Shown: in pieces, positions 1 to 4,851 of the stretch | Layout of the letters: each line of letters opens with the position of its first letter | Position numbering within the stretch: position 1 is the stretch's first letter | DNA from: Actinomycetes bacterium | Lineage (GTDB): Bacteria; Actinomycetota; Acidimicrobiia; Spongiisociales; UBA5794 | Direction: 5' to 3' | Length of the DNA: 6,604 nucleotides | Assembly (NCBI GenBank): GCA_024640745.1 | Contig: JAHEEL010000054.1 | Span: forward strand, 1-6,604 | Program-made: the position numbers and the translations under genes | Notes under the pieces: model-generated | Databases searched by the model: none | Seen by the model: the letters and a program-made list of their open reading frames with translations, nothing else | What the model was told of the DNA's origin: nothing

Positions 1-239
1 AGGACGCGTCTTCCGCTGAAGCCGAGGGCGTCGGCGTCGCAGACGATCGTGTGAACGGCAACGAATCGGGTGGCGACATCGAGCTCGGCGACGAGGCGGG
101 AGGAGGGTCGCTCGACGCAGTCGAAGACATCAGAGATGGCAGGCCGGAGCCTGAATCGGTGCGCGTCGAGACCGCCGACATGTCCGAGAGTGTTGCATCC
201 ACCGTGGCGGAGGACGCGACCGGCGAGGCGGAGCGGTGA
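1..239 (+). CDS. ftsE: C-terminal tail of probable FtsE (cell-division ABC ATPase), 5' end outside window
   Basis: An open frame enters from the left edge (first full codon at 3) and ends at TGA 237-239. Only 78 residues are visible, and none is part of a recognisable ABC ATPase motif, so the FtsE assignment rests on position: the stop overlaps the ftsX start by four bases (GTGA, 236-239), as expected for ftsE-ftsX. The visible part is low-complexity and very acidic. I count 23 Asp/Glu against 5 Arg, with no Lys, Cys or aromatic residue, so it is almost certainly disordered. FtsE normally ends soon after its nucleotide-binding domain at roughly 220-230 residues, so this would be a C-terminal extension on the cytoplasmic side. 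In the cell FtsE would bind ATP and drive FtsX. A separate acidic protein between ftsE and ftsX cannot be excluded without the upstream sequence. Confidence 0.7.
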   Translation, partial: DASSAEAEGVGVADDRVNGNESGGDIELGDEAGGGSLDAVEDIRDGRPEPESVRVETADMSESVASTVAEDATGEAER

Positions 240-1123
240 GTCGCATTTCCTATCTCCTGCGCGAGGCGATTGCGAACATCGGTCGCAACGGGCTTGTCGT
301 GCTCGGCGCCGTCCTCGCCGTCTTCATCTCCCTGACCCTGACGTTCGGAACGCTCGTCTTCGGCGAAGTGGTGCGCATCAACACACTCCAATGGGCCGAG
401 GATGTGCGGGTGATCGCGTTCGTACGTGACGACGCCCTGGCCTCGGTTCCGGAGCTTCAGGCGGAGATGGAGAGCTGGGGCGAGGTGGACAGCGTCTACT
501 TCGTGTCCAAGGCCGAGGCGCTCGACGAAGCTCGGGTTCTGCTCTCGAACCAGCCCGCAACGCTGCGAGTCATCGAGGAGAGCCCGGACATCGTTCCCGC
601 GTCGCTCCGCATCAAGCCGGTGAACCCGGACGACTACCAGACGATCGTCACCCGGCTGCAGGCAACGCCGGGGCTGCTGCGCGTCCAATCCGCCGGCCAG
701 GCCATCGATGCAATGATCTCGCTGCGCGACGGGCTCCAGGTGATGTTCTGGTTGCTCGCTCTTGCGCTCGGCGTCGCTGCCGTTGCGCTCATCGCGAACA
801 CGATTCATATGGCGATCTACGCCCGCCGTGAGGAGATCGAGATCATGCGCCTCGTCGGCGCTTCGAATTGGTTCATCCGCGTTCCGTTCCTCCTCGAGGG
901 CGCGATCGAGGGCTTCATTGGGGCCGCCCTCGCCGTCGCGTTCGTCGTCATTGCCCAGCAACTGGCTGTTGATCGCTTGACCGATCTGCCGGAATGGATC
1001 AATGTCGCCGTCCAACACGACTATCTCTACTCGCAGGGCGCGCTGGTCCTGCTGTTCGGGGTGCTTGCCGGTCTCATCGGCAGTGGCCTGAGCCTCACGG
1101 TCCACAAGTACCTGCGAACGTGA
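236..1123 (+). CDS. ftsX: Cell-division protein FtsX (permease-like subunit of FtsEX)
   Basis: This 295-residue integral membrane protein has the full FtsX plan. A short cytoplasmic N-terminus (MSRISYLLREA) is followed by TM1 (about 18-44), an extracytoplasmic domain (about 45-166), TM2 (about 168-190), a cytoplasmic loop, TM3 (about 217-243) and TM4 (about 266-288). The loop at 195-222 carries the family signature with REEIEIMRLVGAS, the segment expected to contact FtsE. FtsX transports nothing in characterised species; it passes FtsE ATPase cycles through the membrane to a cell-wall hydrolase bound to its outer domain. The start is GTG 236, overlapping the previous stop as GTGA and preceded by a purine-rich GAGGCGGAG that can act as ribosome-binding site. 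The stop (1121-1123) again overlaps the next gene by four bases, so the three genes are probably translationally coupled. Length is typical for actinobacterial FtsX. Confidence 0.96.
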   Translation: MSRISYLLREAIANIGRNGLVVLGAVLAVFISLTLTFGTLVFGEVVRINTLQWAEDVRVIAFVRDDALASVPELQAEMESWGEVDSVYFVSKAEALDEARVLLSNQPATLRVIEESPDIVPASLRIKPVNPDDYQTIVTRLQATPGLLRVQSAGQAIDAMISLRDGLQVMFWLLALALGVAAVALIANTIHMAIYARREEIEIMRLVGASNWFIRVPFLLEGAIEGFIGAALAVAFVVIAQQLAVDRLTDLPEWINVAVQHDYLYSQGALVLLFGVLAGLIGSGLSLTVHKYLRT

Positions 1124-2316
1124 CACGAGCACGCCGCCTCCTCGTTTCCGGTCTCGTCTTGGCCCTGGCGCTCGCGATCGCTCCTGCAGTCGGAGCCGAT
1201 GATCTCGGAGCCGACCTGCAGAGCGTGAGAAAGCGCATCGAGTCACTGAACAACGAGATCGATGCGGTGACGTCCAATCGCGGTTCGCTCGCCGGCGAAA
1301 TCCAGGCGACGGAGGAGCGGATGGACGAGGTGCTCGCCTCCATGACGTCGCTTCGGATGGAGCTGCTCACCGTCGAGTCGGATCTGGTGAGCAAGGAACG
1401 CGTGCTGCGTGACGTTCGCACCGATCTTCATGCTCAGTATCAGGCCCTCGCATTGACACGATCCGAGCTGAGCACGGCGCGCGAGGCAGCAGTTCATCAT
1501 GCCGTCGAGACCTACATGGGAGCCGGCATCGGCGTGCCGGCGGTGGCATTCTCCGCGAGGGCCTGGACCGACATCGCTGTCGGCCTCGTCTACCTCGATC
1601 GGGTCACGGCCGACGGGACGGACACGGTTGAGCGTTTCGAGTCCCTACTGGTCGACGAGCAAGACGAGAGCGCCGCGATTTCCGCTCGCGAGGCCGATCT
1701 TTCGCTGGACCTCGCAGCACTCCAGGCTGCAGAAGACCAGCTCGCACGCCTGCAGAACGAGATGCAAGCCACGAGCGACGCGCTCCAGGACGAGTACCGG
1801 ACTCAGCGATCACTCCTCGCGGAGTACGACGCTCAGATCGAGGAGATCGAGGGAGAAATCGCCTCGCTCGAGAAGGAGCAGGCATCGATCAAGAAGTTGA
1901 TCGCTCAACAGACCACGGCTGCGGGGTCCGCACCCGGCATGCTGGCGCGACCGGTGCCCGGTGGGATCAGCTCGGGATTCGGCCCCCGAGTGCACCCGGT
2001 GCATGGCTATTCGCTGATGCACAACGGCGTCGACATGAATGCCGGGATGGGCCAACCGATCGTCGCCGCCGAGGCCGGAACCGTCATCTTCGCCGACGTC
2101 AAGGGTGGGTACGGCAACACGTTGATGATCGACCACGGCGGCGGCATGGTGACCCTCTATGCTCATCAATCCAAGTTCGCCGTGTCGTCGGGCCAGTCGG
2201 TGAACCGGGGTCAGGTCGTTGGGTATGTCGGTTCGACGGGCGTGTCTACCGGACCCCACCTCCACTTCGAAGTTCGCATCGGCGGCAACCCGGTGAATCC
2301 TGCGAAGTACCTCTAG
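1120..2316 (+). CDS. Exported coiled-coil M23 (LytM) peptidoglycan endopeptidase, probable FtsEX effector
   Basis: The 398-residue product starts at GTG 1120, overlapping the ftsX stop as GTGA. An upstream in-frame ATG at 994 lies inside ftsX and would bury the signal peptide. Residues 1-26 are a signal peptide: MTRARR, a hydrophobic LVLALALAIAPA core, and likely cleavage after VGA26. Residues 27-130 and about 165-265 are heptad-rich coiled coil, interrupted by a Gly/Ala-rich segment (131-160). Residues 275-398 are a LytM domain with zinc ligands H301 and D305 (HNGVD) and H382 (HLH), plus catalytic-site H349 (YAHQ) and H380. It therefore looks able to cut peptide cross-links in peptidoglycan, unlike E. 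coli EnvC, whose LytM domain is degenerate and only activates amidases. Architecture and operon position resemble EnvC/PcsB/CwlO-type partners of FtsEX; that partnership is inference. I see no clear Shine-Dalgarno sequence, so translation probably depends on ftsX. Confidence 0.93.
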   Translation: MTRARRLLVSGLVLALALAIAPAVGADDLGADLQSVRKRIESLNNEIDAVTSNRGSLAGEIQATEERMDEVLASMTSLRMELLTVESDLVSKERVLRDVRTDLHAQYQALALTRSELSTAREAAVHHAVETYMGAGIGVPAVAFSARAWTDIAVGLVYLDRVTADGTDTVERFESLLVDEQDESAAISAREADLSLDLAALQAAEDQLARLQNEMQATSDALQDEYRTQRSLLAEYDAQIEEIEGEIASLEKEQASIKKLIAQQTTAAGSAPGMLARPVPGGISSGFGPRVHPVHGYSLMHNGVDMNAGMGQPIVAAEAGTVIFADVKGGYGNTLMIDHGGGMVTLYAHQSKFAVSSGQSVNRGQVVGYVGSTGVSTGPHLHFEVRIGGNPVNPAKYL

Positions 2317-2317
2317 G

Positions 2318-2343
2318 GCTGCATGCCGCAAGCGGCACGCAGC
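2318..2343 (+). terminator. Stem-loop directly after the peptidase gene, possible terminator or 3'-end structure
   Basis: Two bases after the TAG stop, GCTGC (2318-2322) pairs with GCAGC (2339-2343), and TGCCGC (2324-2329) pairs with GCGGCA (2332-2337). A single A/C mismatch separates the two helices and the apex is AA (or CAAG as a tetraloop). This is a strong GC hairpin where an operon end would be. No U-tract follows (AGGTATCTGC), so it is not a canonical intrinsic terminator. It may act as a U-less actinobacterial terminator or protect the 3' end of the ftsX-peptidase mRNA. Confidence 0.4.
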
Positions 2344-2407
2344 AGGTATCTGCGGGAACCGCCGACGGACAGCGCTCGCCGGTACGGAGCGCGCCGCAAG
2401 CGGCACG
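2325..2407 (+). repeat. 15-bp direct repeat (two exact copies, 2325-2339 and 2393-2407)
   Basis: The sequence GCCGCAAGCGGCACG occurs exactly twice, with start points 68 bp apart, in the peptidase-smpB gap. Its first 12 bases form an inverted repeat (GCCGC-AA-GCGGC), so each copy can fold as a small hairpin. The first copy is the upper part of the stem-loop at 2318-2343; the second lies inside the larger fold at 2355-2437. Two copies of a palindromic unit suggest either a dispersed intergenic repeat family or paired protein-binding sites. The sequence cannot tell which. Confidence 0.6.
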
Positions 2408-2437
2408 TTCGAGAACCGTGCAGACGTTGGCGGTTCC
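2355..2437 (+). other. Predicted multibranched RNA structure upstream of smpB
   Basis: GGAACCGCCGACG (2355-2367) is complementary to CGTTGGCGGTTCC (2425-2437) over 13 pairs, 12 Watson-Crick and one G-U. The 57 enclosed bases hold two further hairpins: GCGCTC (2372-2377) with GAGCGC (2387-2392), and GCACG (2403-2407) with CGTGC (2417-2421). The result is a closed stem with two inner arms, ending 20 bases before the smpB ATG. The right arm can alternatively fold on itself (TGGCGG-TT-CCGCCA, 2428-2441). It could be an attenuator, a terminator of upstream transcription, or a structured non-coding element. No known family was recognised. High GC makes chance pairing more likely, which limits confidence. 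Confidence 0.4.
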
Positions 2438-2442
2438 GCCAC

Positions 2443-2457
2443 TACGCTGCATGCACC
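2443..2457 (+). promoter_or_regulatory. Candidate smpB promoter (-10 box TACGCT) giving a nearly leaderless mRNA
   Basis: TACGCT (2443-2448) fits the actinobacterial -10 pattern TAnnnT and lies nine bases before the smpB ATG (2458). A transcript starting 6-7 bases downstream would have a 5' leader of only about 2-3 bases. This agrees with the absence of any Shine-Dalgarno sequence before the ATG. No convincing -35 hexamer is visible. The ssrA promoter candidate has a near-identical box (CTACGAT against CTACGCT). Confidence 0.45.
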
Positions 2458-2916
2458 ATGGCTGAAGGTCGCAAGGTCGTCGCGTCCAACCGACGCGCAC
2501 GGCACAACTACGAGATTCTCGACACGTTCGAGGCCGGGATGGTGCTCACGGGCTCCGAGGTGAAGAGCCTGCGTGCGAGCCAGGTGCAGCTCAAGGACGC
2601 ATATGCGACGCTGCACCGCGGCGAGCTCTGGCTCGAGAACGCGCATATCGCTCCCTACTCGTATGCAACGTCGGGTGGCCACGATCCCGAGCGTAGGCGC
2701 AAGCTGCTGCTCCACCGGCGGGAGATCGATCGGCTGACCGGCAAGGTCCAGGAGCAGGGGCTCACGCTCGTTCCGCTCCAGATCTATTTCACCCACGGCC
2801 TCGCAAAGATCGAGATCGCGCTCGCGAAGGGCCGCCACACCTACGACAAGCGCAAGAAGCTCGTCGAACGCCAGCAGAAGCGGGAGATGGATCGCGCCCG
2901 GAGCCACCGCCGCTAG
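2458..2916 (+). CDS. smpB: SsrA-binding protein SmpB (tmRNA partner in trans-translation)
   Basis: This 152-residue basic protein is a full-length SmpB. Family blocks appear in order: NRRARHNYEI (11-20), GSEVKSLR (32-39), ENAHIAPY (60-67), DPERRRKLLLHRREI (76-90) with the HRREI helix, and KGRHTYDKRKKLVERQ (124-139) leading into the basic C-terminal tail. SmpB binds the tRNA-like domain of tmRNA and carries it into stalled ribosomes. There its tail occupies the empty mRNA channel, so that the nascent chain is tagged for degradation and the ribosome released. ATG 2458 is chosen because MAEGRKVVASNRRA is a normal SmpB N-terminus. Extending to ATG 2323 would add 45 unrelated Arg-rich residues across the structured intergenic region. 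No Shine-Dalgarno is present, and a -10 box immediately upstream suggests leaderless translation. Its partner RNA is encoded at 4497-4851. Confidence 0.97.
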   Translation: MAEGRKVVASNRRARHNYEILDTFEAGMVLTGSEVKSLRASQVQLKDAYATLHRGELWLENAHIAPYSYATSGGHDPERRRKLLLHRREIDRLTGKVQEQGLTLVPLQIYFTHGLAKIEIALAKGRHTYDKRKKLVERQQKREMDRARSHRR

Positions 2917-2965
2917 CCCACTCGATCCCGGTCCTGCCAAGCCAACGTGGTCCGGCGGGTGGATG

Positions 2966-3520
2966 CTACGTTTGCTTTCGTGCCACCAACCGTGCCTCGT
3001 GTCGGTCTTCCACAGACCAGCCCTCGCCGTAATGGACGATCTCGAGTCCATCTGCCAACGACGGCGCCTCTCCGAGTTCGAGCAGGTACGGCGGGCCGGG
3101 GCGCTCGTGCCGCTCGAGGTTACGCACCGTAGCTACCGATAGTGCGAGGAGCCCGCCGGGGGCGAGCCGGTCGATCATCCCTGCGAACAGATCTCGCTGG
3201 AGATAGTGGACGATCAGGATGAGGTCCCAAGGCCCCGCCGGCAGGTCGGCGTTTGTGAGGTCGGCTTGGATCAGTTCGATGTCGACACCGGCAGTGGCCG
3301 CACGTGCTTCCGCGATCTCGATGGCCACGTGGGAGGTATCGATCATCGTCGGATTCCATCCCCGCTGGGCGAGCCAGATCGCGTGTCGTCCCGCGCCGCC
3401 GGCAACATCGAGGGCGCGTCCCGGTGATCGCAGCAGGGGTGCGAGCTCAACGCGCACGAATGCCGCAGGATCGATCGGAGCCGAGCGCTCGCGATAGCGG
3501 GTGTCCCAGGAAGACGGCAT
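2966..3520 (-). CDS. Class I SAM-dependent methyltransferase, substrate unknown
   Basis: The 184-residue product is a compact Rossmann-fold methyltransferase. Motif I is LDVAGGAGRHA (37-47), the SAM-binding glycine loop. The acidic residue ending strand beta-2 is D61 (TMID), which should bind the SAM ribose. D87 in IQADLTN lies near the adenine, and WDLILIVHYLQRDLF (98-112) followed by LAPGGLLAL (119-127) is the motif IV/V region. Length and HYLQRDLF resemble small TehB-like or generic methyltransferases; no substrate can be named. ATG 3520 is chosen because MPSSWDTRYRE is a common N-terminus in this group, and GAGGG lies four bases upstream (minus strand). Longer in-frame extension would overlap the preceding gene. 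It starts 11 bases after the thioredoxin-fold gene ends, so the two form an operon. It converges with smpB across a 49-base gap without a clear terminator. Confidence 0.88.
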   Translation of the reverse strand: MPSSWDTRYRERSAPIDPAAFVRVELAPLLRSPGRALDVAGGAGRHAIWLAQRGWNPTMIDTSHVAIEIAEARAATAGVDIELIQADLTNADLPAGPWDLILIVHYLQRDLFAGMIDRLAPGGLLALSVATVRNLERHERPGPPYLLELGEAPSLADGLEIVHYGEGWSVEDRHEARLVARKQT

Positions 3521-3531
3521 CCGACCCTCGG

Positions 3532-4386
3532 CTAAGCCGGAAGCGTATCGAGTTGGTTGAAGATCTCCTCGACCTGCTCGATCTCGAGGAATCCCGCAAT
3601 TCGTAGCAGCGTCGTGCCGTCCGGGCCGGTGAACACCCAAAATGGGAAGGCGCTCGCACCGAACTGCTCGGTAAGGGCGAGGTCGGGATCGACAATGGTC
3701 GGAAACGGGAGCTGGAGCTCGTCGAGGTACGGCTCGAGCGGATTTCCTCGATTGGGATCGATTGATGTTGTGACGCTGACGAGCTCCACGCTCGGATAGC
3801 GCTCCGCATTGGTTTCGTACCATTCGGCCAGGGGTGGAAGCTCTCGTTGGCAGTAGGGGCACCAATGGGCCCACACCAGCCACGCGCGGGTCGTACCGTC
3901 GGTGGGATCAATCGTGACATCGGCGTCCGTGTAGTACTCCGATCCGGTCACGTCGCCGAGTGCGATTCCGAGGGCGGCATCGGGCTGGCCTTGTTCGAAC
4001 GGCGGGAGCCATCCTTCGGGTGTGGTGGGTGCGACCGCGGCGGAAGCGCCCGACGCCGCAGCTGCGATCGGCGCCTCGGCGGCGAGTTCGTCGACCTTGC
4101 GGTCGACCTCGACCACGGAACGGCGCACTTCGGACACGTCGAATGCCATGTCGTCGACCTGTTCTTCGAGGGCGGCGACCTGATCATCGGTATTGCCGGC
4201 CGAGAGGAGGGTGAAGGCTTGCATCGTTAGTACCGCAACGATTCCGACCGCGACGGCTACCAGCAATCCGCGCGGCGAGCTCGATCGGCGCTTCTGCTCC
4301 TCTTGCGCGTTGACGTCGATCGTGGAGGGGGTCGGCTCAGCGGGCTGCGCGGATTCCGGTGTGGTGATGGTTGGCTCGTTCTCCAT
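3532..4386 (-). CDS. Membrane-anchored thioredoxin-fold protein (TlpA/DsbE-like) with CPYC active site
   Basis: The 284-residue product has four parts. A Pro/Glu/Thr-rich cytoplasmic N-terminus (1-37) precedes one TM helix (about 40-62; LLVAVAVGIVAVLTMQ), with a KRR motif just before it giving an N-in orientation. A charged heptad-like segment (about 66-104) and an Ala-rich linker (105-122) follow. The thioredoxin fold (about 125-284) has WCPYC at 175-179 and a cis-Pro candidate P248 (ASAFPFWVF). It should act outside the membrane as a thiol-disulfide oxidoreductase; CPYC is more typical of glutaredoxins, so its redox role is not predictable. ATG 4386 is preferred over in-frame GTG 4425. A TAGCCT box ends seven bases before the ATG, fitting a leaderless start, whereas the longer form adds MSRYHPPPDSLAA with no support. 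First gene of an operon with the methyltransferase, divergent from ssrA. Confidence 0.88.
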   Translation of the reverse strand: MENEPTITTPESAQPAEPTPSTIDVNAQEEQKRRSSSPRGLLVAVAVGIVAVLTMQAFTLLSAGNTDDQVAALEEQVDDMAFDVSEVRRSVVEVDRKVDELAAEAPIAAAASGASAAVAPTTPEGWLPPFEQGQPDAALGIALGDVTGSEYYTDADVTIDPTDGTTRAWLVWAHWCPYCQRELPPLAEWYETNAERYPSVELVSVTTSIDPNRGNPLEPYLDELQLPFPTIVDPDLALTEQFGASAFPFWVFTGPDGTTLLRIAGFLEIEQVEEIFNQLDTLPA

Positions 4387-4393
4387 GGCGGCC

Positions 4394-4399
4394 AGGCTA
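4394..4399 (-). promoter_or_regulatory. Candidate -10 box (TAGCCT) of the thioredoxin-methyltransferase operon
   Basis: On the minus strand TAGCCT is followed by exactly seven bases (GGCCGCC) and then the ATG at 4386. A TAnnnT box at this distance would put the transcription start at or next to the A of the ATG, giving a leaderless mRNA. No Shine-Dalgarno or clear -35 element is seen. It shares the gap 4387-4496 with the ssrA promoter candidate facing the other way. Confidence 0.4.
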
Positions 4400-4432
4400 T
4401 CCGGGGGTGGGTGATAGCGGGACACCCGGGGA

Positions 4433-4447
4433 GCGTTTCCGGAACGC
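4433..4447. promoter_or_regulatory. Inverted repeat at the -35 position of the ssrA promoter
   Basis: GCGTT (4433-4437) and AACGC (4443-4447) flank TCCGG; the centre also contains the perfect 8-bp palindrome TTCCGGAA (4437-4444). The repeat covers the region where a -35 element for the TACGAT box at 4455 would lie, so a dimeric regulator could bind here. It could serve either divergent promoter. Short GC-rich palindromes are common by chance. Confidence 0.2.
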
Positions 4448-4454
4448 CCTGCGC

Positions 4455-4460
4455 TACGAT
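4455..4460 (+). promoter_or_regulatory. Candidate ssrA promoter -10 box (TACGAT)
   Basis: TACGAT matches TAnnnT with four of six TATAAT bases. It predicts transcription from about 4467, leaving a leader of about 30 bases before the mature tmRNA 5' end at 4497, to be removed by RNase P. The -35 region (about 4432-4437) has no good TTGACA match and is instead covered by an inverted repeat. Confidence 0.45.
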
Positions 4461-4496
4461 TAGGTCGTTGAACGCGCCTTGCGTGTTCCCCTTTGC

Positions 4497-4851
4497 GGGG
4501 GTGACATGGTTTCGACTGTGAGGGTTGAGGCGCCGGAAGCGAGCCGAGGTCCCCGGAGCCTCGTTAAAGAGCCGGGAACAACCATAAGTGCCGACAACGA
4601 AAGTTACGCACTCGCTGCCTAATTAACGCAGCGTGTCCGCCCGGAGGGTGCCTGCCTCGCCGGACCCGGGCATAGCAATGCAGGATGCCCCCGCCGGGAT
4701 GTCGGGACCGGCGGGCCAAGCCCATTCCGACTAGGGCCTAGGAGAAACGGCCGACGGCGTCTCCCCGGTTCCGAAAGCTCGCTGTCGGCTGCGCTCGGAG
4801 ATGCCGACGCTGAAACCTCATGGGACGGGGGTTCGATTCCCCCCACCTCCA
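4497..4851 (+). ncRNA. ssrA: Transfer-messenger RNA (tmRNA), one-piece form
   Basis: tmRNA acts as both tRNA(Ala) and mRNA to rescue stalled ribosomes. The tRNA-like ends are clear. GGGGGTG (4497-4503) pairs with CACCTCC (4844-4850) as a 7-bp acceptor stem with one G-U, and A4851 is the discriminator. The T arm is GGGGG (4827-4831), loop TTCGATT (4832-4838), CCCCC (4839-4843). The conserved GGTTTCGAC follows the 5' strand, and TGAGG (4519-4523) can pair with CCTCA (4816-4820) as part of the long P2 helix. A pseudoknot precedes the tag: CGAGG 4545-4549 with CCTCG 4559-4563, and CCCGG 4552-4556 with CCGGG 4572-4576. Another follows it: GTCCG 4635-4639 with CGGAC 4661-4665, and CCCGG 4640-4644 with CCGGG 4666-4670. 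Next comes an 8-bp hairpin (4690-4697 with 4708-4715). CCA is not encoded (CTG follows the discriminator). Length is 355 bases before CCA addition. Confidence 0.96.
4590..4622 (+). other. tmRNA tag reading frame, encoding ADNESYALAA
   Basis: The resume codon is GCC (4590-4592), after the A-rich stretch ACCATAAGT that resembles positions before the resume codon in other tmRNAs. The frame reads ADNESYALAA and stops at TAA 4620-4622. With the alanine delivered by charged tmRNA the added tag is AADNESYALAA, 11 residues. The YALAA ending is the signal read by ClpXP-type proteases and adaptors. The tag is close in length to the E. coli one and its ALAA end matches the mycobacterial tag. Confidence 0.95.

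Noticed and set aside
994..1119. Upstream ATG start for the M23 peptidase
   Set aside because: It lies within ftsX in another frame and would place 42 residues before the clear signal peptide.
2323..2457. Longer SmpB start at ATG 2323
   Set aside because: It adds Arg-rich residues across repeats and hairpins, and SmpB proteins normally begin close to the NRRARHNYEI block.
2917..2965. Bidirectional terminator between smpB and the methyltransferase gene
   Set aside because: Only very short pairings such as CCA-ACG-TGG are visible, with no U-tract on either strand.
1810..3051. 413-codon minus-strand open frame opposite the peptidase and smpB
   Set aside because: It lies antisense to two confidently identified genes, is rich in Arg/His/Pro as expected of a GC-rich shadow frame, and shows no domain.
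3521..3883. N-terminal extension of the methyltransferase by 121 codons
   Set aside because: It would overlap the thioredoxin-fold gene on the same strand in another frame. ATG 3520 has its own ribosome-binding site and a family-like N-terminus.
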